From the NCBI GenBank assembly GCA_029851415.1, contig CM056743.1:70586186-70650185 (forward strand): a DNA stretch of 64,000 nt, read 5' to 3'. The notes under the pieces were generated by a model that was not told where the DNA came from, searched no databases, and was given only the letters and a program-made list of their open reading frames with translations. The stretch is from Eretmocerus hayati. Taxonomy: Eukaryota > Arthropoda > Insecta > Hymenoptera > Aphelinidae. The position numbers and the translations under genes were made by a program. Each line of letters opens with the position of its first letter. The first letter of the stretch is position 1. This document shows positions 11,269 through 22,734 of this stretch, one piece after another.

Positions 11269-12470
11269 TCCCACTCCCTTGATTTACCTTGTTACGGAAG
11301 TGAGTATGACAGTAAAAATTAGGATAACTATTCTGCAGTGTTATTTTTGCTGTGTTGAAATCACGGGAAGGAAGACTTCCCCTCGCACGGGATAGCCAAA
11401 CATGATAATCAATTTGAAAATGACCATCTCAGTACGATCTTGTTGTCTGTTTTGAGCTACCACGTCAGGAGATTTTGCTAGAGGCATATAACCTGTTTTC
11501 CAGAGTTTATTTTGGCATAGAAAAGAATCTCGATGTGATAGCTCGAAACTGACTACGGAATCGTACGTGCTCACGCGGTCATTTTGGGTCGAAAAACCAT
11601 GTTCGGATATCCCGTGCGAGGGAATCTTTCTTCTCGTGATTTCAACACAACATGAAATATTGCACAAACAGGTGTTCCAAGGAAGAAAATTCGTGGCATG
11701 AATCACTTTTTTGACGAGTACTGGATACTCATTTTCCTCAAAGCAAATAACGAAATAATGAAAATGCGACCTTGAACGTTCAAATAAGTCCATCCAAGCC
11801 CGTTTTATGATTTTTCCATGATTTATCATGGAATTGGATTTTTTTCTAGTTATCAGGTAGATTGATTGGCCTATACGGCTTCACGGTTACATGAAAGCGT
11901 TCTGAATCTATGAGGATTGCGTTTAGCGAGTCAAAATACGTAGGAAAACATTTCTTGATATGCATTGTGACGAATGATAATCATCAAGTTGGAGAATTGC
12001 AAAAAATCGTAAAAAAAGATTTCTATGGAGAACTAGTTCTTTCCGATTTAAAGACAATCCTGACATGTAGACGCGAATCTGAGCATGGATTCGGTCTCTT
12101 CGTCGGAAATTACACGAGAAAATCGTATTCTCCTAAGGTGAGCATTTCGAATTGATCGCATGGCGGAAGTATTATCGCAATATTCCGGAATTTACCTGTG
12201 CTCAGACCTTGCAGTCTTTGGAAGAGCTTCAGTATCACGATCTAAATATATTTTGACGCAGAGTGCAGAGATGAAGTGGCAGAAAAGCTATCGTAATTGT
12301 TACTGTCATACTCGACAAGTAATACTTTTTTTAAATGTAAAACCAGGGTGAGCAAATATCTCATTATTCACGGAGGGATTAGGTACACACGTCCTGGGAC
12401 GTAAAAGATGTATTAGGAAGAACAGTTTAAGATTAAACTAATCACTTCCTTTGAAGAAGATAAGAATTAT
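11269..12470. other. No gene recognised (1.2 kb)
   Basis: Open frame 11910-12155 (+, 81 codons) ends beside a donor-like AAGGTGAGC, and 11341-11829 (-) is open for 162 codons. Neither has a motif I recognise, and composition is ordinary. They may be gene-relic exons or chance. Confidence 0.3.
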
Positions 12471-12474
12471 GCCT

Positions 12475-12592
12475 CGAGACGGGATTTCACCACCATGCTT
12501 CCGCTGCAAAGCAGGTGCATTACCTCTGTGCTAACAATGATTCTGATATGTCGAAAACTTAGATGTTACATACGTTCATCAGCTGACCGCGG
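12475..12592 (-). repeat. tRNA-derived SINE-like unit 1
   Basis: On the minus strand the stretch around 12531-12481 reads like a tRNA body: TTAGCACAGAGGTAATGCA (A-box-like), a stem-loop with loop CTTTGCA, and a decayed T-arm near GGTGAAATCCCG. Upstream on that strand lies a segment (ATGTTACATACGTTCATCAG on plus) shared with unit 2 at ~13030-13052. It looks like a SINE family, not a functional tRNA. Confidence 0.55.
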
Positions 12593-12939
12593 AGTACTCG
12601 TGCAATATTGCTACTATTGACTGCCTCTGTGCCTCGTCATTTTTCTCTTAACGTGCAGCTATACTTCCATCGATTCCTGGTACCGATGAATAGAAGAAAG
12701 AAAGAAATTCTAAGGAAGTATGTGTTCACATGAATGATTTTAATTTCGAAGGAAATTATGGTGAAAACTTTCCTATATAGAAATCCTCCACGCAAAACTC
12801 ACGACGAATTCGAATTTTTTAACAATCAAGAATGTTGAGAAAATATTATTCGCGGTATGTATTGTGGTACTTACTTACCTTATTTGATTTGACAATTACT
12901 CGATAGAGAAAAAAAGAAGTGGAATGAAAAAAAAAATTG

Positions 12940-13055
12940 GTCCGCCCGGGATTCGAATCTTCGACCTTCTGATCACCAAGCGAAGAGTTTACCACCACGC
13001 TAACAGGCGATCTATCTGGCATCGACCAAATGTTACATATGTTCATCAGCCCCCC
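12940..13055 (-). repeat. tRNA-derived SINE-like unit 2
   Basis: The minus strand contains TTAGCGTGGTGGTAAACTC (A-box region), an anticodon-like arm, GATTCGAATCCC (B box) and GGGCGGACCA followed by a T run, the Pol III stop signal. It shares its leader with unit 1. Internal promoter elements are good but the cloverleaf is imperfect, so it is tRNA-derived repeat rather than a tRNA gene. Confidence 0.6.
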
Positions 13056-13059
13056 GTGG

Positions 13060-13900
13060 GGGTCTTGGGTTTTGATTATTGTTAATTGAGTTTATAACCT
13101 CCTTGATTAACACAAACATGTCCTCATCCATCTTTTAATGTAAATGCCTGGAAAATATTTTCGGAAAAGTGCAAAAAATTTTTTTTGCCCTCAATAATTA
13201 AAACTCGTTTTCAGAATTTTTTCCATTCATTTCTCTTTGAAGAATGAATCATTTTTTATATCTAGCTGTTCAAAGACGTCGGTTCTTTTATGAAAATATC
13301 CTATCATCCTCATATTCCCCAATTTCCAAAATCCTGGACAATGATCAATGTTTACGAAAAAACTGTCGATGGATTCGGATTCCTCGTCAAAAAATACATA
13401 AAAATACCTTTGCAAATGATTTTTCATTGCTTTCGCACGTTAAGTGTGAATCGTTAACCCCGCTGTATAGGCGACGCGCGCCGGCAGCTCGTTTGAACGC
13501 GTTGCATAGCGCGCGTTTATAGAGCGCCAATGAGGAGCGTTCTACCCCACCACGCTGCAGTACCCTGCAGTACGAGATAGGAACACTGGTCTTGCATCCG
13601 TAAAAAATCAATCAAAAAATGATAAAGTGAATTTTTTGCAAATTTTAGAAACGAAAATAGCGCGTCAAGCCCGCACGGATGAATTTTGGGACCTATGAAC
13701 AATGCTTCTCATCTTCTTCCATCATGTATAACATGTACCTAAAGTTACAGAGAAATCCCTGACCATCGACCATAAACCTGATGATAATGAAAAAAATGAC
13801 TCGTGTGTTACAGGGGGAAGCTGCGTGACGTCCTGGACGACTTTGCCAACATGTGTTGTGTGCCTGTGTGAGGTGTCGACGCGTCCTCGAGGACTCCCAG
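13060..13900. other. No gene recognised
   Basis: Open frames here are short and motif-free. The stretch 13440-13560 is locally GC-rich with GCGCG-type motifs but shows no feature I can name. Confidence 0.3.
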
Positions 13901-14589
13901 GCGGCTCCACTCCCAACCTGGTGCACCGGCGGTGGTCTTCTTGCCCCATTCTCCATCGAGTGACGTCTCTTTTCATGCACCTAGCGCTCTAAGCCAATCT
14001 TTGATCCATCCATGTAGAACACATGAGCTCCAGTTTTAAAGGCCTTGGAGCTGCGAAGTTGGAATTTTTTATTCTCAATACTGGGAAATTGTCATCTAAG
14101 TGCCTGGTTCCAGGGCTCTGGCGCATACTCATCCAAACAAGGAAGCAGGGAATTCATCACTAAAAATTCCATTTTGCAGGCCATACCATTATACATCAAG
14201 TATCTAAACAAAAAATAACACACTAGTTTATTGTTTGATCAGTTTGAGGAATCAGAGATGCAAAACTTGAGTGGTTGAAAATTTTCATGAGCGCTTTGAC
14301 TCCGACAGTCTCCAGGATCAAGTTCTGCTTGGAAATTCTTCAAATGTCGAGAATGAGGATTAGTTCGACGGCTCCTACGAAGAGTAACACATTTCTTATC
14401 AACGACGAAGAGTAACACATTTTCTTATCAACGACGAAGAGTAACACATTTTCTTATCAAAGACGAAGACTAACACATTTTCTTATGAACGACGAAGAGT
14501 AACACTTTTGTATGAATGACGAAGCGGGTTGCCTCTCCTGCAGGGGTCGAATACAAGTATTGGAGCTGAATGAACTGATGAATGGACGG

Positions 14590-14850
14590 ATGCGTAGATG
14601 GGATGGATGGGATGGATGGATGGATGGCTGGATGGATGGATGGATGGATGGATGGATGGATGGATGGATGGATGGATGGTTTGGATGGATGGTATGGATG
14701 GCAGGATGGGTCGGATGGATGGTATGGATGGATGGATCGTTCGGATGGATGGTATGGATGGATGGATGGTTTGGATGGATGGGTCGGATGGATGGATGGA
14801 TGGATGGATGGATGGATGGATGGATGGATGGATGGATGGATGGATGGATT
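14590..14850. repeat. (TGGA)n microsatellite, FB2 left arm
   Basis: Long tetranucleotide run with interspersed TTTGGATGGATGGTATGG variants. The complementary run is at 15283-15520. It gives long Met-Asp-Gly-Trp open frames in all phases. Confidence 0.95.
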
Positions 14851-15282
14851 GATGGAATGGAACGGAACGGACCGGAATGGAACTGAATGGAACCAAATGG
14901 AATAGGATGGAACGGAATGGAAGGGAATGAAGAGGTGTGGAACGGAACGGAACGGACCGGAACGGAACTGAATGGAAACGAATGGGATAGGATGGAACGG
15001 AATGGGATGGAATGAAGAGGTGTGGAACGGAACGGAACGAACCGGAACGGACCGGAATGGAACGGAGTGGAATTGAGTGGAATTGAACAGAACAGAACGG
15101 AACGGACCGGAACTTATTTCCCACTCCGTTCCATTCCGTACGTTCCGTTTCATTCCGTTCGTTTCCGGTCCCTTCCGTTCCATTCGTTCATGGTCCTTTC
15201 CGTTCCATTTCTTCCATTCCTTTCAATTTCGCTCCATTCCATTCCGTTCCATTCCAGTCCGTTCCGTTCCGTTCCATTCCAT

Positions 15283-15520
15283 CAATCCATCCATCCATCC
15301 ATACCATCCATCCATCCATCCATCTATCCATCCATCCATCTATCCATCCATCCATCTATCCATCCATCCATCCATACCATACATCCGACCCATCAATCCA
15401 TCCATCCATCCATCCATCCATCCATACCATACATCCGACCCATCCATCCATCCATCCATCCAATCCATACATCCGACCCATCCATCCATCCATCCATCCA
15501 TCCATCCCATCCATCCCATC
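15283..15520. repeat. (TCCA)n microsatellite, FB2 right arm
   Basis: Inverted partner of the left-arm run. Ser-Ile-His-Pro frames here are artefacts. Confidence 0.95.
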
Positions 15521-16808
15521 TACGCATCCGTTCATTCATCAATTCATTCAGCTTCAATACTTGTATTCGACCCCTGCAGGACAGGCAACCCGCTTCGTCA
15601 TTCATACAAAAGTGTTACTCTTCGTCGTTCATAAGAAAATGTGTTAGTTTTCGTCGTTGATAAGAAAATGTGTTAATCTTCGTCGTTGATAAGAAAATGT
15701 GTTACTCTTCGTCGTTGATAAGCGGCTATGTGTTACTCTTCGTAGGAGCCGTCGAGTTATTGTTAGATGGAGATGAGATCATCCGGCCAAATTTGGACAT
15801 CCTGCTATTCTTTAGATCAATTCTACAGTAAACGCTATCAATTCACTCACAGTTCCCATTTGAGTGACTTATTTGTCATTTTGTGAATCGGAATCAGAGT
15901 TTATACATGACTAACAGTTCAAAATCTTCACACCGAGCAGCGATTGCCTAAGAAGTCTTGCAAATCCTACTAGTGTTTCAATGGTAAGACCTTCAAGCAT
16001 CAATATCAACTGAAGCAAGGCAATGAATCTGAGTTGATACAAATGTGAATTCTGTTCATTCCACTCTCAAAGACAGGGGTAGTGTGAAAGTTATTCGTTT
16101 CGAAGTTGAATGAAATCAATGAATTCATCCCCACCAATTCCAAAAGAATATTATCTGAACAGTGTGGGTATGAATAATTCAATTTGGAGTTGGCATGGTT
16201 CAAACATGAGATATGTATTCAGCCATAAGTGAATAGGCAGTACTTCTAATGGTTACAAGCACAATGTGGCTTTTGATTGTCCCTCTATTCTTAGTCAACA
16301 GTCTCTGACACAGAACGGTCTCTGACTTGACCAAGCATATAGCATTCCATAGAACCGAATAAGCTGTGAGCCCTACGCTGGCACAGTGCTGAGATTCCAC
16401 TGATGTGAAACGATCACGCATGGAATGTCAATCGCTTGAAGAAGCATTGGATCAGTGTATTCCATGGAATGTCTTTCAAAACTAAATGAGACAACCTAGA
16501 ACCATGAATCAAGATAGTGAGACTCAATTTCTACTCATTATGACTCAATGTACGAAAGCTTGATACATCTGGCGTTGAGGAAGAATAACTTTTAGATCTA
16601 GAGAAGAAGCAGATGGAGGCAGTGAGCCCCAAGTCTATTGTGTGAATATGTTGCGGCCTCACAGTATTGCTGAAAAAATGCACATGAGTTAGAAGCACAT
16701 TCGCAATCACTGTAGTTTTGTCTGGACCTATTCTAGCAGGAACGTGAAAAGAGACGTCGCTCGATGAAAAATGAGGCAAGAGTACCACCGCCGGCGCACC
16801 AGGTTGGG

Positions 16809-18160
16809 AGTGGAGTAGATCACTCAGTCATAAATAACCTGACATCTTACTCACGGAGACCACCGGGAGACGAGACATATATTGGAAAACAATGGGAATA
16901 ACAGTATGAGATGTTGCGGGATACGTATTTTTTGGGAATCTAAGTATCATTGCAAAACACTGTGAACATGATCTTCACAACTCATTCTTAATTATGAAAG
17001 TGTAATATCCATACATGACAACATAATGAGTGAATAAAATAGTGTAATACCCGTAGATCCTACGTATTACGCCTATAATTGAGCATTGAACAATGCAGAG
17101 ATATCCTTTTTCCGTTTCTATATAATTATTTAAAAAATAAGAAGGAAAAAAAGTGATGAACTCTATAATTTTGCATGTTTTGACTTCCTCTTCATATGAG
17201 TTTCGATCCTTCTGAAAAAATTAATCAACTAGATTAACAGAACACAATTGTTGGACAATTTTATGAATTAGCTTTTTCCGTCAATCACGATTTAATACTA
17301 AGAATTTTCTTGGAATATATTTATATACACACGTTGCATATATGATTTTATAGCACTGCGTGACCTAAACCCGCGTTTATTAAACGCATTTGCGGGACTT
17401 AACTGGCCTATTATTCAACTGTGAAATAACGCGTTCGCTCACTTCACGCGGGTGCGAAACATAACAAATCGGTTTACTGTACTACGAGATAATGAGAGTA
17501 TCTTTGGTAAATTTTTCGTGAATTTCGTATGCAGTCATCGAAATTGTGAGAAAAATTATTGAATACCTCTGATTGACCGTGTCTGAAGCAGTGCACCCAC
17601 ATCAATAACTCCAGAAAGCAAGAAAATTAGTTAAGATTTTACACACTATTTTTCATGGTTATAGATCATCAGCAACATAAACATAAACATCAACACGTGG
17701 TTGAGTTTTGCACATGTGTACGTGCTAACCTTGCTGTTTATGCCATTCTCAAATTGACTCGCGCAACAAAATCTTTGGCCATGCTACATCGTTATTTCGA
17801 TTCGATACGTCCTCGTAAAGAAATGGCAATGAATAACAAGATAAGAGACTTACAGTATGATGGAGGGTTGTATTTGATTCTTTTTAATGATCAACATTTG
17901 ATTATTATTTGAATAAATTAGATGCGGATTTATCATCTTTGCGGTAAAGATGTTATTACACAGTTATCAATTCCAAGACAACCGTTATGAACAAATGACA
18001 AGATGCTAAATTTTCAAGAACCTATGAGTTACAAGTGTGAATTTGAGAATTGCTTCTCGAATTAAGTCTGTAAGAGAAAATTCTAACCGAGATTAGAGTT
18101 GCACACTCATTGTATGATTATGGTAATCAACGATGATTCTCATTATGACTTATTATTAGT
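16809..18160. other. No gene recognised (1.35 kb)
   Basis: AT-rich, with no motif-bearing open frame. The 85-codon frame at 17655-17912 shows no recognisable domain. Confidence 0.35.
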
Positions 18161-18284
18161 GTATGAGGGGTTGTGTAATCCATACGAGCAACGTCTTAAT
18201 CATCACTCGATGGGTTTACTCGCGGGTTTGTGATGTCTATTCTAAAGGACCAGATTCTTACCTTTTTTTCAGTCGGGGGGGATG

Positions 18285-18535
18285 CCGTCCCCCGAACCCC
18301 CCCGCTTACCCCGCCCTAGCCGCCCGCCTCCACCCTCGCGCAAGCGCTCGGGTGTGTTATAACCCACAGAAAGGGTGGGTTTATGTCACTCGATGCTATA
18401 AAATAGTGTACGATACACGGGACCCAAGAGCCTTGGTTATTACACGGTGTGTTTGGCACCCTCGCGCAAGCGCTCGGGCGCCAACTTCACGCCGTGTAAT
18501 AATAAGGCTCTTAGGTCCCTTGTATCGTAAATAAC
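18285..18535. repeat. GC-rich palindromic repeat
   Basis: The 22-bp segment CACCCTCGCGCAAGCGCTCGG occurs twice (about 18330 and 18459). A long inverted repeat pairs 18413-18452 (GGGACCCAAGAGCC) with 18492-18532 (GGCTCTTAGGTCCC). It starts with a C-run-rich block. It resembles a MITE-like hairpin insertion in AT-rich DNA. Confidence 0.6.
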
Positions 18536-18840
18536 TATTATCTGCCACTTCGATTTAGAAGAGAAGAAAAGAAAAAATTTCAAGAAAGATTAGGGTTTGT
18601 TAATGAAAATAATAATTATTGATTAAAATAGAAATGGATTGTGTATCGAAAACTTTCCATCCAATATCATCAGAATCATCAATAATAATATTGCATAATC
18701 AACTTTAGATACCAATACTTCGAAATATTTTCGTTCTTCTCATACATAAGAAATTTATGTGTAACGAAGAAGAAACTTCATACTTTCTCCAATCATATGA
18801 ACTATTTCGTAAATTAGTATTAGGATATTTTTCATATATA

Positions 18841-19650
18841 AGGTAAGTGTACCCAACTTGGCTCTGTACCCAACTTGCCCACATATGCCGATCTCGGGGA
18901 TAGGCACTCTTTGGCCTCCCGGCAATTTTTTTCACGTTTGTTATGTTGAAATATGAGGAAGTAAGTAGTTTGCGTCGACCACGAATCATTCCTGCGTTCT
19001 CCAGAAAATCTAAAGTGATTTTTCTATTCTTCGTGATTGTTTAGCTGAGAAAGCACCGAGGGAATCGCGTTCAGTAAAACTGGTGCCAAATTCTTTGAGT
19101 TCAATCAATTTTGACGTACCTTAACGCATTCGATTCCTTGTTTCAAGACCTTCAAAATCCATGCTTCAAAATTGCAAAATTTGGATATAGAGCTGTTTTA
19201 TGTGCAAAACACGGAGACGATTCGTAAAGAAGGATGCCAATATCCGAGTGTACTTAATATGCCCCCATATGTTCATCTCGAAAGAGCGTGCAGAACGACT
19301 TTTTTTAATAATCAGAACGTGTTTATCACGTGAGAATAGGTCAGAAATAGTGTTTCGAACCACCAAAAAGCTTCAAATGTGCGTGCACGGCGATGAAAAC
19401 ACTTTATCGCCGATTTCCATCATTTATTTCGGAAGAATTGCGACAGTTCGGCTCCAATTGATCTAAATTGGACGTAGTTCAGTGCGTTCCAAAAATCTTT
19501 GAACAAGCTTCAAAATGAGCTAAATCACGTTGGAAACCGTTGAAGGAAACCAAAGTTATTGAGAAAAAGGCTTAATGGAGGCAAGTTGGGTACACACTTT
19601 TGTGAACTCTCAAAAATCACCTTTTGGGAGGATTCAAACAGTCCCAAACT
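18841..19650 (+). mobile_element. TACCCAACTTG-family element, copy 1 (3' diverged)
   Basis: Starts AGGTAAGTGTACCCAACTTG and is highly similar to 25151-25528 joined to 26937-27365. This copy is uninterrupted at the point (19209-19230, ACACGGAGACGATT) where copy 2 carries a palindromic insertion. It contains internal GGCAAGTTGGGTACAC repeats. No transposase is visible. Non-autonomous TIR element. Confidence 0.7.
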
Positions 19651-21009
19651 GGTCTCGAACAGGTACAACAAAGCATCATTTTCTCAGGAGAAAAATTCAT
19701 CATCAGCCCAATACAGAAAAAATACTCATCTGACACACTGCAGCTGGACTTTTGGTGAAATTTGAAGAAATGTGCGAAAGTACACCAAGGCTGAATCAGA
19801 CTAAATTCCATATGGCTGTATCACTGCAACCAATTCTAGCTGCGGTGTGCGACAACGACGCCTGTAAACATCGAGCACCAGATTCCAAGACGCGAAATCA
19901 CAAAACCATCAACTACAAATCGAGATCACCGATCTCGGCGCGCGCTACCTTACTTGACAGGAACTCACGGCGAAGCTAGGAACAGCAATGAACAGCTGTC
20001 GCGTACGCACCAGCCCACAACAACTCGCTCACGCTCTCGTGCAGCGTCTGCACTGGTTAGGATATGGGAAGGCTGATGCTTCTCTGCCAACTCCTGTCAA
20101 CGCTGCACCGCTGTCAAAACATGGAAAATTGCAGCTGACCCAAGCTCATGGATTCGAATCGGCAAAACTACATCACTCCATAGCTCCGCAATTGCTTCGC
20201 GGCACACCACACATTTTGACACTACAAAATTCATGACGTCATGGCACTGCAAAGTATCGGAGCAATGTTGCGCTGATCTACACTTCGTAACACGCTCATC
20301 AAACGATTTCGCGGCCCACAAAAAAACTAACAGACTCATCGCCGTTCAAACATACTTCAACCTCGAAGAGCACGTGTTGACATTCGAATGTGATGGCGTT
20401 CGTGATGACATTCGTGATGGCCCGTGATGGCAAATTTTCACCACGAATGATGGCAAATCGGGATAAAATTGATCAGCTGAGCACTAAGTCTGACTGCAAT
20501 GAATCTTTCTGAAACTTGAATGCAAGAATCGCAATGACGCCGACTTTTGGAATTTTCGTTTTCGGGGAGTACTATCAAATCACGTTTTATATTGGAGTTG
20601 ACTCCGATGAATATCTTTTCCAATCAACGTTAATAAACCCTTATACGTTCAACTTTAGCATTCCGTGTTTCATATTCAATTTAAACTAAATGTACTCATA
20701 CGCTGATCTCCCGTGTTGTCTCTCTTTCAATGAACTCCAGGTGAAATATAATACTTTTCTCTGTTACTGGAGGTGTGCCTGGGCTGGTCGTCCTCTGCGA
20801 TCCGACGGCACGCGCAGTGACAGGTGATGGGCGGGCGCGTTCGATGTTGCGTTCGCTCAACGCGGGATGATAGGTGGTTCAGGTGCGCGCTGGCGGCGGT
20901 GTCGAGGGTGGTTCATTATGTGGCCCACCTGATGTAGTAGACCCATAGGGATCCCTTCGTTTGCGTTCTCTCCCGGCTCATTGCCCCGAACGTTCTCTGC
21001 ACCAAATAG
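19651..21009. other. No gene recognised; possible LTR region of the env relic
   Basis: Short open frames only (for example 19988-20236). The stretch 20760-21000 is GC-richer and lies just 3' of the minus-strand env relic, where an LTR would be expected, but I found no second copy to prove it. Confidence 0.3.
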
Positions 21010-21815
21010 TTAGCGGATAGTTGTGAATATAGATAAGTAAGGTCTTATGATTTTCCCAGAAATTTTTATCACAACAATGGCCGTTATTATCATCGCCGAT
21101 GCTACCATCAGATAGAATGTTAAGTTACTTTGTAGTTCATGAAGATTTTGCGATACAGCTTTATACTTGCTCAGCCCTCGAGCTTTTGCTATTATGTCGC
21201 GCAAGCTCGGAGCGGCTTCCAGGGCCTCCACATGCGCTGGTCTGAGTGATCCATGTTCCTCCTGCCATAATTCTCCTATAGCCTCGTGTATGCGTGGTGC
21301 AGTGGGTTCACCCGCTGCCTTCTTAAGTAGGTGTTTGATGTTTAGGTCCAGTTTTTGGAAGATGGATTGACTAGAACATCTAGATAGTTTCCGTTGCTGT
21401 CAAGCCTGCGTTCGGGGTGATGGCCATGCAATCGGATGGTAGTCTAAGTATCCCTGTTCCATTGATTGGCGTTGACAGATGTTGATTACTACGACATTGG
21501 ATAGAGAGTCGCTTTTCCCCCAATGTCGAATATACCCAGCTGTTAGTATCGTGGAGATGCATCCAGTTTGCATCGTGCATCCTAGTAATTCGGATGTCAT
21601 AGGCGGTGGTGTCCGTGAATTTACGATCCAGTGCCATTTTGATTCAGCAAGATGCTCTTGCGATCAGCTCCCTGACAGGTGGCGGGTTTTTGCAAACCAT
21701 CCTGTCCAGGAGTTTTCGGCGATCGGCGTGGTTGCTGCGATGTAAATTGATATAGGTATTAGCTATAAGATCGAGAGCGAAGCTGTGGCATCTCGGGTAG
21801 ATGTAAGCAAACGTG
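21010..21815 (-). pseudogene. Envelope-like (errantivirus/baculovirus F type) C-terminal relic
   Basis: Two minus-strand frames read as a broken env C-terminus. 21637-21380 contains LHDTNSWVY, spaced Cys residues and NGTGILRLPSDC, a pattern typical of the ectodomain end of F/errantiviral Env proteins. 21231-21010, in another frame and followed by a stop, has a coiled region, a hydrophobic membrane segment (LTFYLMVASAMIITAIVVI) and a short basic tail, as in a class I fusion protein anchor. A stop after ATETI and a frame change near 21370 disable it. It is cut off on its 5' side by the palindromic element at 21821. Probable endogenous retrovirus remnant. No gag or pol is nearby. Confidence 0.6.
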
Positions 21816-21842
21816 CCACCCGCCCTGCCGAAAAAAACAGCT

Positions 21843-21960
21843 GTGATCACAGGTGAGATCACAGGTGGATTCACAGGTGGATTCACAGGTGGATTCACAG
21901 GTGGATTCACAGGTGGATTCACAGGTGGATTCACAGGTGGATTCACAGGTGGGATCACAG
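21843..21960. repeat. 12-bp minisatellite at left arm tip
   Basis: About seven tandem ATTCACAGGTGG units bounded by GATCACAG variants. The inverted arm tip (29810-29850) has only one or two units, so the array length differs between arms. Confidence 0.9.
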
Positions 21961-22152
21961 CTGATATCACATCTGATTTCACATGCCAAATTCACAACTG
22001 ATATCTCAGCTGTGATCACAGCTGAGAATTGTGAAATGATTTATTAAAAACGATATTGCGCTCGACGCGCTCCAGAGGAATTTTTCATGTTTTAGGTGGT
22101 TAACAATTACAGATAAATTAAGAAAAAACGTAATTCGAACATTAAAATTTTT

Positions 22153-22233
22153 TGTACTCACGGGGATTTGAACCTGGGCCCTTCATCTTGCTGCAACTTT
22201 GTAGACACGACACTAAGCCAACTGAGCCATCGC
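22153..22233 (-). repeat. tRNA-like module in left arm of outer foldback
   Basis: The minus strand contains TGGCTCAGTTGGCTTAG (A-box/D-arm-like) and GGTTCAAATCCCC (B box) at tRNA-like spacing. The acceptor stem does not pair well. Its inverted partner is at 29531-29610. Confidence 0.55.
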
Positions 22234-22734
22234 AGATGTTTCGACTAGGTATGCAAAACAGGTATATCAGGATTCGGTCTGTCCTCGATAAGGTTCGGAG
22301 TGTAAATAGGACTATTGCTATAATATGTACTACTCATTTGACTGTGAATGCTGCTATTCTCATATTTGATATTAAATTCTATGAATAATTTAAAGATTTT
22401 GAAGTGCAAAGTTAATGGAACAGGTGAACGGGGAAAATCATTTGTATATCTTCAGGTTTTGTTTTGTTAGGACGAGAGAGCCAACTATTAACCGGCTAAG
22501 GCTCCATTTTTCTTTTTTACTTTGGCAACCGTGTACCTATACATGAGGTAAGTGTGCCCAATTGCACCTGTACCCAATCCACCCCATATGTTGAAGACAC
22601 CCCGTAATTTTTCCATTATTTCCTAGTAAAGAGGAGTTGTAACACCGTTTATATGGGAATTTATTGTTGATCGTATTGAATCATGTATGTTTATCTCAAA
22701 TTTCGAAACATGACAAAATTTAAATATATGACTA

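Larger units (their letters stand above)
14366..15754. mobile_element. Foldback element FB2, same family as FB1
   Basis: 1389 bp with inverted ends (CGACGGCTCCTACGAAGAG at left, complement at right) and a 4-bp target duplication AGTT (14362-14365, 15755-15758). The arm ends carry 29-bp units starting CGACGAAGAGTAACAC, then unique sequence, then long (TGGA)n on the left (14590-14850) and (TCCA)n on the right (15283-15520), with GGAAC-rich blocks in between. The shared unit length, CGACGAAG start, AACAC core and 4-bp duplication link it to FB1. No coding capacity. Open frames are tetranucleotide-repeat artefacts. Confidence 0.88.
13905..16808. mobile_element. Probable TIR element interrupted by FB2
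   Basis: A ~70-bp segment at about 13905-13977 (contains CTCCCAACCTGGTGCACC) recurs inverted at about 16735-16808 (GGTTGGGAGTGGAG). The two copies face each other across FB2. This suggests an older element with inverted ends, or a duplicated flank, into which FB2 inserted. The outer ends and target duplication are not clear, and there is no transposase. Confidence 0.4.

Noticed and set aside
14470..15660. Ser/His/Pro or Met/Asp/Gly/Trp-rich ORFs up to 237 codons
   Set aside because: Products of (TGGA)n/(TCCA)n and GGAAC-rich repeats, open in all phases.
17655..17912. 85-codon plus-strand ORF
   Set aside because: No motif and AT-rich chance composition.
21644..22047. ORFs with repeated PPVN or CEST peptides
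   Set aside because: Generated by the 12-bp minisatellite at the foldback tip.
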